Numbered from the stretch's first letter, positions 28,919-40,101 are shown. The stretch: DNA of 64,000 nucleotides from Limnobaculum xujianqingii (GCF_013394855.1 NZ_JABMLK010000001.1:2499501-2563500); one strand, 5' to 3'. Notes: generated by a model from the letters alone, not told the origin. Made by a program: numbers and translations.

Positions 28919-30247
28919 CTACTCTTCAACCCGGCTTTCCATCAGATAAATCCTCACGCTCAATCCACCACGTTCACTGGTACCCATCATGATCTCACCG
29001 TCATGACCATCAATGATACGGCGTAAAATCGATAATCCCAGACCAGTACCACTAATGCTACGCGCGCTATCACCGCGAACAAAGGGCTGGAATAACATTT
29101 CTAACTGTTCTTCAGGAATACCGGGACCATCGTCATCCACCTGAAACCAGACTCGCCCCTCTTCTCTGCCGCTGCTAACTTTAATCCAGCCATTGCCATA
29201 GCGGGAAGCATTCACAATCAGATTAACAATTGCGCGTTTAATAGAGAGCGGATGAATATTGGCAATCAACTCACCGTGATATAAATCAGTAGCAATTTCT
29301 TGATCTAACCCGCTGGCAGACACTACTTCAGCCAAAATAGTATTGATATCACCTGGCTCAGTACGCTGTTCCCTGCCAGTACTCAGATAATCAATAAACT
29401 GCTCAATAATGGCATTGCACTCTTCAATATCTTTATTAATCGACTCCGCCAGATAATCCTCTTTCGACCCCATCATCTCTGTTGCCAGACGAATTCGGGT
29501 CAGCGGCGTTCTCAGGTCGTGGCTAACGCCAGCCATCAGTATGGTGCGATCGTTATCTAATTGTTTAACGCCGGAAGTCATACGGTTGAAAGCCCGGGTA
29601 ACAGAACGTACCTCAGATGCACCATACTCTCGTAATGGTGGCGGAATCATGCCCATCCCAACCTGCTGAGCGGCATGCTCAAGATCTGCCAGAGGTCGGT
29701 TTTGAATACGAATAAATAGCCAGGCACCACCAATGACCATCAAAATAATGGCCAGGGTATAGCGAAATAATGGGGCAAACTCCCCCTGACGTATTTCAGT
29801 CAGAGGTACACGAACCCAAACTTTTGGAGAGAGCTCAGTCTTCAACCACACTACCGGAGAGTGATTTCCCAACTGAATACGAACCTCTGTGGGCCCATCA
29901 AGCTGCTGCGACATCTGCTTACTGAGGAAATCATAGCGCTGCGACCAGCGTAATCCACTCTCTTCAGCAGAAGCATCAGTATGTAATGAGATCCCCAATT
30001 CCCGATACATCTCTTGCTGGAATTGGGGAGGGATAATCAGGTAAGTTCCATCCTCAAGCTTTAAGCGGTCGGTCATTAACATCCGTACTTCATAAGCCAA
30101 TACTTTATTAAACTGTTGGATACTTGGCAAAATAGCAAAGTTCAACACTACAAAGTACGTCGTCACCAGACTGATAAACAGCAACGAGACAATCAGTAAT
30201 AAAGTACGAGCAACCGCACTGCGGGGAGGAAACCGCCAAAAAATCAT
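28919..30247 (-). CDS. envZ: osmosensor histidine kinase EnvZ
   Basis: A 442-residue inner-membrane sensor kinase. Helix 1 lies near 15-35, a periplasmic domain follows to about 155, and helix 2 lies near 160-180. A HAMP linker comes next, then the H box [16 protein letters not shown] with the phosphorylated His. The N, G1 and G2 boxes read [18 protein letters not shown] and GTGLGLSI. It phosphorylates and dephosphorylates OmpR in response to osmolarity. Its ATG overlaps the ompR stop (ATGA). Confidence 0.97.
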   Translation of the reverse strand: MIFWRFPPRSAVARTLLLIVSLLFISLVTTYFVVLNFAILPSIQQFNKVLAYEVRMLMTDRLKLEDGTYLIIPPQFQQEMYRELGISLHTDASAEESGLRWSQRYDFLSKQMSQQLDGPTEVRIQLGNHSPVVWLKTELSPKVWVRVPLTEIRQGEFAPLFRYTLAIILMVIGGAWLFIRIQNRPLADLEHAAQQVGMGMIPPPLREYGASEVRSVTRAFNRMTSGVKQLDNDRTILMAGVSHDLRTPLTRIRLATEMMGSKEDYLAESINKDIEECNAIIEQFIDYLSTGREQRTEPGDINTILAEVVSASGLDQEIATDLYHGELIANIHPLSIKRAIVNLIVNASRYGNGWIKVSSGREEGRVWFQVDDDGPGIPEEQLEMLFQPFVRGDSARSISGTGLGLSILRRIIDGHDGEIMMGTSERGGLSVRIYLMESRVEE

Positions 30248-30963
30248 GCAGCACTACCGTCCGGCACAAAAACGTAGCCTAATCCCCATACGGTTTGAAT
30301 ATAACGCGGGTGTGCCGCATCTTCTTCCACCATACGACGCAGGCGAGAAATCTGAACATCAATAGAGCGCTCCATGGCACTGTACTCGCGGCCACGTGCC
30401 AGATTCATCAGTTTATCCCGGGATAATGGCTCTCTCGGATGACTTACTAATGCTTTCAGCACCGCAAATTCACCGCTGGTTAACGGCATAGGTTCATCAT
30501 CTTTAAACATTTCACGAGTGCCGAGGTTCAGCTTGAACTTACCGAATATAATAACGGCTTCTTCCTGAGATGGCGCACCGGGCAGCTCATTGGCCTGACG
30601 ACGTAACACTGCACGGATTCGGGCCAATAGTTCTCTTGGATTAAATGGTTTCGGAATATAATCATCCGCACCAATCTCAAGGCCGACGATACGGTCAACT
30701 TCTTCACCCTTGGCGGTAACCATAATAATAGGTATCGGATTGCTCTGGCTGCGCAGACGGCGGCAGATGGATAATCCATCTTCACCGGGGAGCATCAAAT
30801 CAAGTACCATCAAGTGAAAAGACTCTCGGGTTAATAACCGATCCATCTGTTCGGCGTTAGCAACGCCGCGTACCTGAAAGCCCTGCTCGGTAAGATAGCG
30901 TTCTAATAAACTGCGCAGACGCATATCGTCATCAACGACCAGAATCTTATGATTCTCTTGCAT
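30244..30963 (-). CDS. ompR: response regulator OmpR
   Basis: 239 residues, identical in length to E. coli OmpR. The receiver domain has the acidic pocket VVDDD and the phospho-Asp in [13 protein letters not shown]. The C-terminal winged-helix DNA-binding domain includes [17 protein letters not shown] and [12 protein letters not shown]. It controls porin and other osmoregulated genes. First gene of ompR-envZ. Confidence 0.98.
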   Translation of the reverse strand: MQENHKILVVDDDMRLRSLLERYLTEQGFQVRGVANAEQMDRLLTRESFHLMVLDLMLPGEDGLSICRRLRSQSNPIPIIMVTAKGEEVDRIVGLEIGADDYIPKPFNPRELLARIRAVLRRQANELPGAPSQEEAVIIFGKFKLNLGTREMFKDDEPMPLTSGEFAVLKALVSHPREPLSRDKLMNLARGREYSAMERSIDVQISRLRRMVEEDAAHPRYIQTVWGLGYVFVPDGSAA

Positions 30964-31161
30964 GATTTCGCTCCAAAGGTTTCCTGTGAACAGCTAAACT
31001 CAAATCTCAAATAGGTTTAGCTGAGACAACACAATTTGCATAACTGACACGGGAAAATTGTTACAAAGATTAATAACTGTAAACTTGTGTCTGGTCAGCG
31101 CCATAACGCCCATTGATGAACCCCTTGTTATCCGCGTGATTCACCGATTTTAAAAACAGTT

Positions 31162-31647
31162 CTATTCTTCAAAAGGTTGATAGCGAATATCTAATACCCA
31201 ATAGCTAACCCGGCCATTCGGTGTTTCCACACTCACTTCATCATCCACCTTTTTACCAATCAGCGCCCGGGCCACCGGCGAATCGATAGAGATCCATTTT
31301 TTTGCCGGATTAAACTCATCAGGCCCTACCAGCCGGAAAACGTTGGTCTCCCCTTCTTCGTTCTCCACCTGAACCCAGGCACCAAAAAATACTTTACCTT
31401 CCTGCTGAGGATTAGGGTCAACAATCTTCAGTACTTCCAAACGCTTAGTCAGAAAGCGAACCCGGCGGTCAATTTCACGCAACCGTTTCTTACCATAGAT
31501 GTATTCAGCGTTTTCAGAGCGGTCCCCCATCGCGGCTGCTTCAGACACTGCCTGAGTCACGATCGGACGTTCTTCTCGCCACAAATACTTCAATTCCTTG
31601 TCCAGCGCTTCCCAGCCCTGGCGGGTGATGTAATTACTTTTTGCCAT
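31162..31647 (-). CDS. greB: transcript cleavage factor GreB
   Basis: A 161-residue protein: N-terminal coiled coil with the acidic tip (MGDRSENAEYIYGKKRLREI) that enters the RNA polymerase secondary channel, then a C-terminal FKBP-like domain. It rescues backtracked polymerase by stimulating RNA cleavage. Divergent from tex, as in E. coli. Confidence 0.97.
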   Translation of the reverse strand: MAKSNYITRQGWEALDKELKYLWREERPIVTQAVSEAAAMGDRSENAEYIYGKKRLREIDRRVRFLTKRLEVLKIVDPNPQQEGKVFFGAWVQVENEEGETNVFRLVGPDEFNPAKKWISIDSPVARALIGKKVDDEVSVETPNGRVSYWVLDIRYQPFEE

Positions 31648-31809
31648 TAGATTCTCTGCACTTCAAACTATTTCAAATTGTAGCTTAATCAGAATGTTTT
31701 CACCTTAGTTTATAGTGATTCAGCTGGTCTTGTGTTGGTTTCTTCTGGCATTTTTATTCAGTAATCCGTATAACGACTCCAATTTTTCATTCAGACAGAT
31801 ATAGGGTTT

Positions 31810-34134
31810 ATGAATAATCTATTAAGTCGCACTATTGCCAATGAGCTACAGGTAAGACCTGAACAGGTTCTGTCCACCATTAACTTATTAGATGAGGGCA
31901 ACACGGTTCCCTTTATTGCCCGTTACCGTAAAGAGGTCACCGGCGGGCTGGATGATACTCAGCTCCGGCAGTTAGAGACCCGACTGGTTTATCTGCGCGA
32001 ACTGGAAGACCGTCGCCAGACCATTCTGAAATCCATTGACGAGCAGGGCAAATTATCAAGCGAGCTGGCTTCCGCCATCAATGGCACCATGAGTAAAACC
32101 GAGCTGGAAGACCTCTACCTGCCCTATAAACCTAAACGCCGTACCCGTGGGCAGATCGCAATTGAAGCAGGTCTGGAACCATTGGCGGACTCATTATGGC
32201 AAGATCCGCAGCAGGAACCCGAACAGGCTGCGCTGCCTTATGTCGATAATGACAAAGGCGTGGCGGATACCAAAGCCGCACTGGATGGTGCCCGTTATAT
32301 TCTGATGGAGCGCTTTTCAGAAGATGCTGCACTACTCAGTAAAATACGTGAATACCTGTGGAAGAATGCTTATCTGACCTCCCGTATGTTGGAAGGTAAA
32401 GAGCAGGAAGGGGCAAAATTCCGCGATTACTTTGCCCACCAGGAGCCTATTTCAGGAACCCCTTCTCACCGGGCACTGGCCATGTTCCGTGGTCGTAACG
32501 AAGGCATCTTAAGCCTGTCTCTGAATGCCGATCCGCAGCATGATGAGCCACCGCGTGAAAGCTATTGTGAGCAAATTATTGCTGACCATCTGAACTTACG
32601 TCTCAACAATGCTCCAGCCGATAGCTGGCGTAAAGCAGTCGTTAACTGGACATGGCGCATCAAAATTTTGATGCATATGGAAACTGAATTGATGGGTAGC
32701 CTGAGAGAACGGGCTGAAGATGAAGCCATCAATGTTTTTGCCCGTAATATGCAGGATTTATTAATGGCAGCTCCGGCGGGAATGCGTGCCACTATGGGTC
32801 TGGATCCGGGTCTGCGTACCGGTGTGAAAGTTGCAGTGGTTGATGCAACCGGTAAGTTAGTAGCCACTGATACCATTTATCCGCATACCGGTCAGGCCGC
32901 CAAAGCCGCCGCGATTGTCGCCGCACTCTGTATCAAACATAACGTAGAACTGGTTGCCATTGGTAATGGTACCGCTTCAAGAGAAACAGAACGTTTCTAT
33001 CTGGAACTACAACGCCAGTATCCGGAAGTAAAAGGCCAAAAAGTGATTGTCAGTGAAGCGGGAGCATCAGTCTATTCTGCTTCTGAGCTGGCTGCTTTGG
33101 AATTCCCCGATCTTGACGTATCGTTGCGCGGTGCGGTTTCTATCGCCCGTCGTCTGCAAGATCCATTGGCGGAGCTGGTTAAGATTGAACCAAAATCCAT
33201 TGGGGTTGGTCAGTATCAGCATGACGTTAGCCAAACGCTGCTGGCGCGTCGTCTGGATGCAGTGGTTGAGGACTGCGTAAACGCCGTTGGTGTTGACCTG
33301 AATACCGCGTCTGTTCCTCTGTTAACTCGCGTTGCAGGCTTAAGTCGAGTGATTGCGCAAAATATTGTCGATTGGCGTGATACCCACGGCCGCTTCAATA
33401 ATCGTAGTCAGCTAATGGACGTGAGCCGCCTTGGACCGAAAGCGTTTGAACAATGTGCGGGCTTCCTGCGTATTAATCAGGGTGATAACCCACTGGATTC
33501 CTCAACGGTTCACCCGGAAACCTATCCGGTAGTTGAGCGTATTTTACAGGCAACACAAAAGACTCTGCACGACCTGATGGGTAGCCCTGATGCATTGCGC
33601 GGTATCAGAGCCTCTGACTTTACCGATGAACGTTTTGGGGTACCTACTGTTACCGATATTCTGAAAGAGCTGGAAAAACCGGGCCGTGACCCACGCCCTG
33701 AATTTAAAACCGCTAATTTTGCTGAAGGGGTAGAAACCCTGAACGACCTTAATATCGGTATGATTCTGGAAGGTACGGTGACTAACGTGACTAACTTTGG
33801 TGCGTTTGTGGATATTGGCGTACATCAGGATGGTCTGGTGCACATCTCTTCTCTGGCCGATAAGTTTGTTGAAGACCCCCATACGGTAGTCAAAGCCGGT
33901 GATATCGTTAAGGTCAAAGTGATGGAAGTCGATCTGGATCGCAAACGTATCGCCTTATCCATGCGCCTGGATGAGCAACCGGGAGAAGGTAGCAGCCGGA
34001 AATCAGCACCTGCCGATAACAATAGCAGACCACAACGCCGCCCGGCTCCACAGCAGGCAAAACCAGCCTCTGGCAGTAACAATAGTGCCATGGGTGATGC
34101 ACTGGCGGCAGCGTTAAATAAAATGAAACGTTGA
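31810..34134 (+). CDS. tex: Tex/YhgF RNA-binding transcription accessory protein
   Basis: A 774-residue Tex-family protein: N-terminal helical region, a YqgF-type RNase H-like domain ([17 protein letters not shown] near 325), helix-hairpin-helix motifs (about 495-560) and a C-terminal S1 domain ([16 protein letters not shown]). A basic, Gln/Pro-rich tail follows. It binds nucleic acids and influences transcription and translation stress responses. A long hairpin lies just after the stop. Confidence 0.95.
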   Translation: MNNLLSRTIANELQVRPEQVLSTINLLDEGNTVPFIARYRKEVTGGLDDTQLRQLETRLVYLRELEDRRQTILKSIDEQGKLSSELASAINGTMSKTELEDLYLPYKPKRRTRGQIAIEAGLEPLADSLWQDPQQEPEQAALPYVDNDKGVADTKAALDGARYILMERFSEDAALLSKIREYLWKNAYLTSRMLEGKEQEGAKFRDYFAHQEPISGTPSHRALAMFRGRNEGILSLSLNADPQHDEPPRESYCEQIIADHLNLRLNNAPADSWRKAVVNWTWRIKILMHMETELMGSLRERAEDEAINVFARNMQDLLMAAPAGMRATMGLDPGLRTGVKVAVVDATGKLVATDTIYPHTGQAAKAAAIVAALCIKHNVELVAIGNGTASRETERFYLELQRQYPEVKGQKVIVSEAGASVYSASELAALEFPDLDVSLRGAVSIARRLQDPLAELVKIEPKSIGVGQYQHDVSQTLLARRLDAVVEDCVNAVGVDLNTASVPLLTRVAGLSRVIAQNIVDWRDTHGRFNNRSQLMDVSRLGPKAFEQCAGFLRINQGDNPLDSSTVHPETYPVVERILQATQKTLHDLMGSPDALRGIRASDFTDERFGVPTVTDILKELEKPGRDPRPEFKTANFAEGVETLNDLNIGMILEGTVTNVTNFGAFVDIGVHQDGLVHISSLADKFVEDPHTVVKAGDIVKVKVMEVDLDRKRIALSMRLDEQPGEGSSRKSAPADNNSRPQRRPAPQQAKPASGSNNSAMGDALAAALNKMKR

Positions 34135-34151
34135 TATAAATGTAATAAATT

Positions 34152-34198
34152 ATCACGGCTGTTGATGAATAAATATTTTCTAACCACAGCCGTGATGA
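34152..34198 (+). terminator. hairpin after tex
   Basis: ATCACGGCTGT near 34152 can pair with ACAGCCGTGAT near 34197, with a long A/T-rich loop. A T-rich stretch follows. Confidence 0.55.
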
Positions 34199-34207
34199 TT
34201 ATTTAGT

Positions 34208-34221
34208 TTGATATAAATCAA
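34208..34221. promoter_or_regulatory. candidate FNR box upstream of feoABC
   Basis: TTGAT-ATAA-ATCAA is a perfect match to the FNR consensus TTGAT-N4-ATCAA. It lies about 485 bases before feoA and soon after tex, so which promoter it serves is uncertain. FNR activation of feo is established in E. coli. Confidence 0.5.
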
Positions 34222-34530
34222 AAAATACACATTAACTGATTTAACTATTTCACCGTTAACTTTTCAGATAAATACTAATAACAAGCCCCACTTAATCACT
34301 TATTAAGTAAGCTTAATTTATTTTCTAATTCGTTAAATAGTAGTAACGCGACGTATATTCGCTTCTGATAAACAGCAATAATAGCTAACTTAATTTCAAT
34401 ATAATCAATGCATTAAAAATTGCGTTTTTTAACCTACTCTTCAATATTCAGATATCTCTCTATTCTTGCCACTTATATTGGTAGACAAAGGTAGTAATAA
34501 TTATTTACGCTTAGCATGCCTCATAGCATT

Positions 34531-34549
34531 GTTTACGATAATCATTCTT
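34531..34549. promoter_or_regulatory. candidate Fur box upstream of feoABC
   Basis: GTTTACGATAATCATTCTT matches the Fur consensus GATAATGATAATCATTATC at 14 of 19 positions, with the central GATAATCATT intact. It lies about 157 bases before feoA. Iron-dependent repression of feoABC is the expected role. The remaining 34222-34700 stretch is A/T-rich with no supported gene. Confidence 0.55.
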
Positions 34550-34705
34550 AATAACATTAGCATTGAGGGCATAAAGAGTTGCGTAAATGACAGGATGATA
34601 TGGTTTATCGCAGGAAGCAGAACTCAAATATCATTTATTGCTAAATACCATCTTTAGACAAATCTTATGCTGTTATCAACATGAGTTAAGGTTACCCAGA
34701 ACGTT

Positions 34706-34933
34706 ATGATTCCACTACAACCTCAGTGCTCATACAAAATTACCGGGTTTACTCCTGAGATCAATCCTGCGTATCGTCAAAAATTGCTGTCTCTCGGGCT
34801 ATTGCCCGGTTCGGTATTCCGCGTTATTCGCGTAGCGCCACTAGGCGATCCTATTCAAATCGAAACACCGCGGGTGTGTTTAGTTCTGCGCAAGAAAGAC
34901 CTGAATTTTATTAAACTCGCACTGGTTGAATAA
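34706..34933 (+). CDS. feoA: ferrous iron transport protein A
   Basis: 75 residues, the usual FeoA length, with an SH3-like fold. [21 protein letters not shown] is the family core. It is a small cytoplasmic partner of FeoB in ferrous iron uptake. First gene of feoABC, 59 bases before feoB. Confidence 0.97.
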   Translation: MIPLQPQCSYKITGFTPEINPAYRQKLLSLGLLPGSVFRVIRVAPLGDPIQIETPRVCLVLRKKDLNFIKLALVE

Positions 34934-34992
34934 GTTAAAACCGGTTCGGTAAATAGACGTATTACTCATCTTTATCTCTTTTTGGCTGAAAA

Positions 34993-37308
34993 ATGAAACA
35001 ACTTACTATCGGGTTAATCGGTAACCCAAACTCAGGTAAAACCACGCTGTTTAATCAGCTTACCGGCTCACGTCAACGCGTAGGGAATTGGGCAGGGGTT
35101 ACCGTTGAGCGTAAGGAAGGTCATTTCAAAACCGATGACAGCCAGGTAACTCTGGTGGACCTACCGGGAACCTACTCGCTAACCACTATTTCTGAGCATA
35201 CTTCCCTTGATGAACAGATTGCCTGTCATTACATCCTGAGTGGTGAAGCCGACTTGCTTCTCAACGTAATGGATGCCTCCAATCTGGAACGTAGCCTTTA
35301 CCTGACGCTTCAACTGTTGGAGCTAGGGATCCCCTGCATTATCGCTCTCAATATGCTGGATATTGCTCACGATCAGCATATTGAAATTGATATTGAAGCC
35401 TTATCGAAAAAGTTAGGCTGCCCAATCATTCCGCTGGTTTCAACCCGTGGTCGTGGCCTGAAAGAACTGAAGTCTGCTATTGATAAATTACAATTAAATC
35501 AGCATCAGTCGTTAATTACTTATCCGGATGTCGTTGAAGAGCAGGCGGCTAAACTGGCCAGTCTGATGCCATCCCAATTGCCGGACCAGCAAACTCGCTG
35601 GCTGGCTTTACAAATGTTAGAAGGCGATATTTATAGCCGGTCGCTATCCGGTGCAGCAGAAGCGCAGCTACCTCAGGCTCGTTCTGTGTTGCAAGAGCAT
35701 TATCAGGAAGATCCGGGACTCATTATTGCTGATGCCCGTTATCAAACCATTGCCGCCATTTGCCACGATGTGCATAACCTGAGTCAGGCACAGCCGAGCA
35801 AACTGACCCAGGCGTTAGATAAAATCGTGATTAACCGCTGGCTCGGATTACCTATTTTCCTGTTTGTGATGTATCTGATGTTCGTGCTGGCCATAAACAT
35901 CGGTGGTGCGCTACAGCCGCTGTTTGACGTTGGCTCTGCGGCCATCTTTATTTCAGGTATCCAATGGGTCGGTCACACGCTGAACTTTCCTGAATGGCTG
36001 ACGATTTTTCTGGCGCAAGGTATTGGCGGTGGTATTAACACCGTCTTACCATTGGTACCGCAAATTGGCCTGATGTACCTGTTCCTCGCATTTCTGGAAG
36101 ACTCCGGTTATATGGCCCGTGCTGCCTTCGTGATGGACAAACTGATGTATGCGTTGGGATTACCCGGCAAATCATTTGTTCCACTGATTGTTGGCTTTGG
36201 TTGCAACGTTCCTTCCATCATGGGCACCCGTACTCTGGACGCTCCACGGGAACGTTTAATCACTATTCTGATGGCCCCATTTATGTCCTGCGGCGCACGA
36301 CTGGCTATATTCGCTGTGTTCTCCGCCGCTTTTTTCGGCAAAGATGGCGCACTGGTAGTTTTCTCGTTATACCTGTTGGGTATTGTGGTAGCCATTCTTA
36401 CCGGCCTGATGCTGAAATACACCATTATGCGCGGTGAATCGACGCCGTTTATTATGGAGCTACCGGTTTACCACGTTCCTCACGTTAAAAGCCTGTTGCT
36501 GCAAACCTGGCAGCGTCTGAAAGGCTTCGTGTTGCGTGCCGGTACGGTTATTGTGATTGCCAGCGTACTAATCGGTGGCCTTAACAGTTTTTCATTTTCC
36601 GGCAAGCCGGTGAATAACCTGAATGATTCAGCGCTGGCTTCCACCAGTAAGGTACTGACGCCGCTGCTTCACCCAATTGGGGTGACACAGGATAACTGGC
36701 AGGCTACCGTTGGCTTAATTACCGGAGCCATGGCGAAAGAAGTGGTGGTCGGTACATTAAATACCCTGTATACCGCTGAACAGATTACCAACGAACCATT
36801 CGACTATGAAAACTTCAATCTGTTAACCGAGCTGGAAGGTGCATTAACGGAAACCTGGGACAGCCTGAAAGATACTTTCACCCTCAGCGCTTTAAGTAAC
36901 CCGATTGAGGCCAGTAAAGGCGATGGCGAGATGAATGGCACCTCAATGGGTGTCATGAGCAGCAAGTTCGGCAGCATTTCCGCCGCCTATAGTTATCTGA
37001 TCTTCGTGTTGCTTTATGTTCCTTGTGTTTCAGTTATGGGTGCAATTGCCCGGGAAAGCAGTAAAGGTTGGATGATGTTCTCTATCTTCTGGGGATTAGA
37101 TATCGCCTACAGCCTGTCAGCGGCTTTCTATCAAATCGCCAACTTCTCTGCTCATCCGCAGCAAAGTACCGTGATTATTGCCGCTATTGTGATATTTAAC
37201 CTGCTCCTGATGTACGCCCTGTATCATTTACGCGATAGGGTAACCACCAAAATGCCAAAAGCAGCTACAGAAGATTGTTGTAAAAATAAAGCGGGACATT
37301 GCCACTAA
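34993..37308 (+). CDS. feoB: ferrous iron permease FeoB
   Basis: 771 residues. The N-terminal G domain has the P-loop GNPNSGKTTLF (10-20), DLPGTYSL and NMLD motifs. A helical GDI-like domain and an inner-membrane domain with two Gate segments follow, with conserved GFGCNVPSIMGTRTL and the later VPCVSVMGAIARESS. It imports Fe2+ driven by nucleotide hydrolysis. The C-terminus ends in Cys-Cys-...-Cys-His (ATEDCCKNKAGHCH), a possible metal-binding tail. feoC starts one base after its stop. Confidence 0.98.
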   Translation: MKQLTIGLIGNPNSGKTTLFNQLTGSRQRVGNWAGVTVERKEGHFKTDDSQVTLVDLPGTYSLTTISEHTSLDEQIACHYILSGEADLLLNVMDASNLERSLYLTLQLLELGIPCIIALNMLDIAHDQHIEIDIEALSKKLGCPIIPLVSTRGRGLKELKSAIDKLQLNQHQSLITYPDVVEEQAAKLASLMPSQLPDQQTRWLALQMLEGDIYSRSLSGAAEAQLPQARSVLQEHYQEDPGLIIADARYQTIAAICHDVHNLSQAQPSKLTQALDKIVINRWLGLPIFLFVMYLMFVLAINIGGALQPLFDVGSAAIFISGIQWVGHTLNFPEWLTIFLAQGIGGGINTVLPLVPQIGLMYLFLAFLEDSGYMARAAFVMDKLMYALGLPGKSFVPLIVGFGCNVPSIMGTRTLDAPRERLITILMAPFMSCGARLAIFAVFSAAFFGKDGALVVFSLYLLGIVVAILTGLMLKYTIMRGESTPFIMELPVYHVPHVKSLLLQTWQRLKGFVLRAGTVIVIASVLIGGLNSFSFSGKPVNNLNDSALASTSKVLTPLLHPIGVTQDNWQATVGLITGAMAKEVVVGTLNTLYTAEQITNEPFDYENFNLLTELEGALTETWDSLKDTFTLSALSNPIEASKGDGEMNGTSMGVMSSKFGSISAAYSYLIFVLLYVPCVSVMGAIARESSKGWMMFSIFWGLDIAYSLSAAFYQIANFSAHPQQSTVIIAAIVIFNLLLMYALYHLRDRVTTKMPKAATEDCCKNKAGHCH

Positions 37309-37309
37309 A

Positions 37310-37558
37310 ATGATCAGCTTAATTGCCATCCGCGATGCCATTGCCTTACAGGGTATCGCGGAATTAAATCAGCTCAGTCGTCAGTTTGACCAACCTCCAG
37401 CGCTAATGCAGGCGATGCTAAAACAGCTGGAAACAATGGGGAAAATTGAACGAGTAGAAGCAGACAGCAGTTGTCTGATAGGCAACTGTAAGGACTGTCC
37501 TGATGGCAAAAAATGCCTGACTGAAGCCTACAGAATCAAAAAGCATATCTCGGCCTGA
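37310..37558 (+). CDS. feoC: FeoC, Fe-S/winged-helix regulator of FeoB
   Basis: 82 residues: a small winged helix (about 1-60) followed by four cysteines in CLIGNCKDCPDGKKCL, the [4Fe-4S]-binding loop known in FeoC. It protects or regulates FeoB in the absence of oxygen. It begins one base after the feoB stop. Confidence 0.94.
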   Translation: MISLIAIRDAIALQGIAELNQLSRQFDQPPALMQAMLKQLETMGKIERVEADSSCLIGNCKDCPDGKKCLTEAYRIKKHISA

Positions 37559-37580
37559 AATAGGCCAAAACTTGTCCTGC

Positions 37581-38375
37581 TTAATCCTGCCCCTCCGGTG
37601 AAAACTCCCGAATAAAACTTATTACCTGCTGACAAAACTCATCCGGATGCGAGATAAACGGCGCATGAGCCGCATGGTTAATCAGAACCGAGCGAGATCG
37701 CGGCCATAACGCATCCAGTTGGGGGACAATTCGTCTTGGTACCAGCCCATCAAGAGAACCATAAATTCGCAGCAGAGGTACAGGTAAGTCAACCAATGCC
37801 TGACGCAAATCATTCTCTGCCAACAAACGCAGGCCACCATGCAATACGCTAACTTTCGGCATAGGGCAATTCAGCACCACCTGATTCAATTTTTTTGCAT
37901 CGTTGCGGGCATCAGGTGCCCCCAAAGTTTGTAACGCCATAAACTGAGCGACGGTTTGCTCGAAGTTTCCACTGAGCTGCTCTTCAAAACCACGCAATAC
38001 ATCGGCCCGGATGCCCGGCCATTTCTCTTCATCTCTGGCACAGAAACAGGGGGAAGAAGCTACACTAATCAGCGCCTGAACGCGTTCTGGTGCAATTAAC
38101 GCCATTTTACTGGCAACCAATCCACCCATTGACCACCCAAGCCATACTGCCTGCTGGGGCGCTTTCTCCAACATAACCTCTGCCATCTGATGCAAACTGA
38201 GTACACCAAAGTCCTGACTTCGACCATAACCGGGTAAATCCACCAGATGCAGTCGAAAATGCGGTGCAAGTCTGTCAGTAATGCAACCCCAAACCTCGGC
38301 ATTCAGTCCCCATCCGTGCAACAGCACAAGATCGAGTTTACCTTCACCAAAAGTCCGCCAGTAAAGTGATGTCAT
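37581..38375 (-). CDS. bioH: pimeloyl-[acyl-carrier protein] methyl ester esterase
   Basis: 264 residues from ATG 38375 ([12 protein letters not shown]), which fits the family start; the 38414 start adds 13 residues without a match. An alpha/beta hydrolase with [12 protein letters not shown] (oxyanion), the nucleophile elbow GWSMGG, and Asp and His in SLDGLVPR and [12 protein letters not shown]. It removes the methyl ester from pimeloyl-ACP, closing the pimelate phase of biotin synthesis. Divergent from gntX. Confidence 0.95.
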   Translation of the reverse strand: MTSLYWRTFGEGKLDLVLLHGWGLNAEVWGCITDRLAPHFRLHLVDLPGYGRSQDFGVLSLHQMAEVMLEKAPQQAVWLGWSMGGLVASKMALIAPERVQALISVASSPCFCARDEEKWPGIRADVLRGFEEQLSGNFEQTVAQFMALQTLGAPDARNDAKKLNQVVLNCPMPKVSVLHGGLRLLAENDLRQALVDLPVPLLRIYGSLDGLVPRRIVPQLDALWPRSRSVLINHAAHAPFISHPDEFCQQVISFIREFSPEGQD

Positions 38376-38434
38376 GAAGTAAAGTCCACTAAGAAACCCG
38401 TTAGAGAAAACCAATCAGGGAAAGATAACTTACT

Positions 38435-39133
38435 ATGCCGTTTATCGATAGCTTATGCTGGCTCTGTCAGCGCCCTTTGGCAATAGCACAACAGGGTATT
38501 TGCAGTATCTGTTTGAATCTATTACCGGCGTTACCCAACTGCTGTCAGCGTTGTGGTTTGCCAACAGAACCACTATTACCATGCTGTGATGAATGCCAAC
38601 GAAAGCCACCTGGCTGGTCACAGCTTATTGCCGTCAGCGACTATTGCTATCCGGTGAAATACTTTATCACCCGTTTGAAATTTTATGGAGAGGATAAATA
38701 TGTTCCTCTGCTTTCACGTCTGCTACTTTTACGCTGGCTCGATGCGCGCCGCAATCGACAAATCAAACGCCCACAATTATTGCTTACTGTTCCATTGCAC
38801 CATACTCGCCACTGGAAACGAGGATTTAACCAAACAGCGCTGATTGCGCGTCGTCTGGCGCACTGGGTCAACGTTCCTTATCGTGAAGATATCCTGATTC
38901 GTCATCGCGCTACGCCACCTCAACAAAGCCTGAAAGCCGAACTTCGCCAGCATAATCTGACCAATGCCTTTTCCTGTCTTGGTGACATACGCGGGCTGCA
39001 TATCGCCTTACTTGACGACATAGTTACCACAGGCAATACGGTGGCAGAAATCACTCAATTACTATTACATCACGGGGCTGCTTCAGTACAGATTTGGTGT
39101 TTATGCCGAACCTTGAAGAGTGAGGGTAAATAG
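38435..39133 (+). CDS. gntX: GntX/ComF-family phosphoribosyltransferase-like protein
   Basis: A 232-residue ComF-family protein. The N-terminal zinc-binding region has paired cysteines (CWLCQRP, CSICLN, CCQRCG, CCDEC). The C-terminal PRTase-like domain has IALLDDIVTTGNTVAEI. In E. coli GntX (YhgH) is needed for use of DNA as nutrient; ComF relatives act in DNA uptake. That fits the intact hof cluster upstream, but the enzyme activity is unproven. Confidence 0.9.
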   Translation: MPFIDSLCWLCQRPLAIAQQGICSICLNLLPALPNCCQRCGLPTEPLLPCCDECQRKPPGWSQLIAVSDYCYPVKYFITRLKFYGEDKYVPLLSRLLLLRWLDARRNRQIKRPQLLLTVPLHHTRHWKRGFNQTALIARRLAHWVNVPYREDILIRHRATPPQQSLKAELRQHNLTNAFSCLGDIRGLHIALLDDIVTTGNTVAEITQLLLHHGAASVQIWCLCRTLKSEGK

Positions 39134-39175
39134 GCGTATTATATCCGACAAGAAAGGTCAACTACTGAGTATGTC

Positions 39176-39754
39176 ATGGTTACAATTACTGATTCGGCAC
39201 AATCCCACTTTAAAAAATTACTGGCTAATCAGGAAGAAGGCACGCAAATCCGTGTTTTCGTGATTAACCCTGGTACACCTACCGCTGAGTGTGGCGTATC
39301 TTATTGTCCGCCGGATGCGGTTGAAGCCAATGACACTGAACTTAAATTCAACGAGTTCTCTGCCTATATTGATGAAATTAGCGCTCCCTACCTGGAAGAT
39401 GCAGTGATTGATTTTGTTACTGACCAGTTGGGTGCACAGCTTACGCTGAAAGCACCAAACGCTAAAATGCGTAAAGTTGACGACGACGCACCTCTGATTG
39501 AGCGCGTTGAATATATGCTGCAATCACAGATCAACCCTCAGTTAGCAGGCCATGGTGGTCGCGTTTCTCTGATGGAAATTACCGATGAAGGTTATGCCAT
39601 TCTGCAATTCGGCGGCGGCTGTAACGGCTGTTCGATGGTGGATTACACCCTGAAAGAAGGCATTGAAAAAGAATTGCTGCAGAAGTTCCCTGAATTGAAA
39701 GGGGTTAAAGACCAGACCGAGCATGAGAGTGGTGAGCACTCTTATTATAAGTAA
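39176..39754 (+). CDS. nfuA: Fe/S biogenesis protein NfuA
   Basis: 192 residues: an N-terminal A-type-like domain without catalytic cysteines, then a C-terminal Nfu domain with CNGC ([14 protein letters not shown]) that carries a 4Fe-4S cluster for delivery to apoproteins, notably under oxidative or iron stress. Highly similar to E. coli NfuA. Followed by a strong terminator. Confidence 0.98.
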   Translation: MVTITDSAQSHFKKLLANQEEGTQIRVFVINPGTPTAECGVSYCPPDAVEANDTELKFNEFSAYIDEISAPYLEDAVIDFVTDQLGAQLTLKAPNAKMRKVDDDAPLIERVEYMLQSQINPQLAGHGGRVSLMEITDEGYAILQFGGGCNGCSMVDYTLKEGIEKELLQKFPELKGVKDQTEHESGEHSYYK

Positions 39755-39759
39755 TAGTT

Positions 39760-39784
39760 AAAAGGGGCCAACGGCCCCTTTTTA
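39760..39784 (+). terminator. nfuA: rho-independent terminator of nfuA
   Basis: AAAAGGGGCC-AAC-GGCCCCTTTTT hairpin with a T run, six bases after the stop. Confidence 0.92.
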
Positions 39785-39805
39785 ATACCAATAAATCTAC
39801 TTCTG

Positions 39806-40045
39806 TGGATATTCCGTCCGTAATAATACAGTGCTTAAATTCACTTCGTGTGCGGCCGGAAAACAATCTGTACTTAGCTACAAAGTGCGTCGGGCCTAGG
39901 CTGCCTACGGGCAGTTATGAAACACCTTACGGTGTTTCACCCTTCGGGCCAGCGCAAGCGCTGTTCAAACAGGCTTTGCCTGTTTGTCGTTGGCTTACGC
40001 CAAGTCGCCCCCAACGGCAATCTCTCCCTCCGATTGGCTTAGCTT
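39806..40045 (-). repeat. dispersed multi-hairpin repeat, copy B
   Basis: About 240 bases between the nfuA and glpD terminators. Its reverse complement matches copy A-right (4960-5186). Hairpins on the + strand: TTCCGTCCG (39812-39820) with CGGCCGGAA (39853-39861), one mismatch; CTGCC-TACG-GGCAG 39901-39914; GAAACACC-TTAC-GGTGTTTC 39919-39938; AGCGC-AA-GCGCT 39951-39962; AAACAGGC-TTT-GCCTGTTT 39967-39985; TTGGC-TTAC-GCCAA 39990-40003. A conserved CAACGGCAATCTCTCCCTCC-type end follows. No believable coding frame is present. Confidence 0.85.
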
Positions 40046-40075
40046 ATTATTAGAAATAATGCATGATTTATTAGC

Positions 40076-40101
40076 AAAAAGGGGCCTGCGGCCCCTTTTT
40101 G
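40076..40101 (-). terminator. glpD: rho-independent terminator of glpD
   Basis: AAAAAGGGGCC-TGC-GGCCCCTTTTT is symmetric and can act on both strands. It lies 20 bases past the glpD stop and closes the side opposite the nfuA terminator. Confidence 0.9.

Noticed and set aside
34466..34657. 63-codon open frame upstream of feoA
   Set aside because: No ribosome binding site or recognisable protein; the candidate Fur box lies inside it, which fits a promoter region better.
39805..40053. 82-codon open frame inside repeat copy B
   Set aside because: It follows the repeat exactly, is not preserved in copies A and C, and lacks a ribosome binding site.
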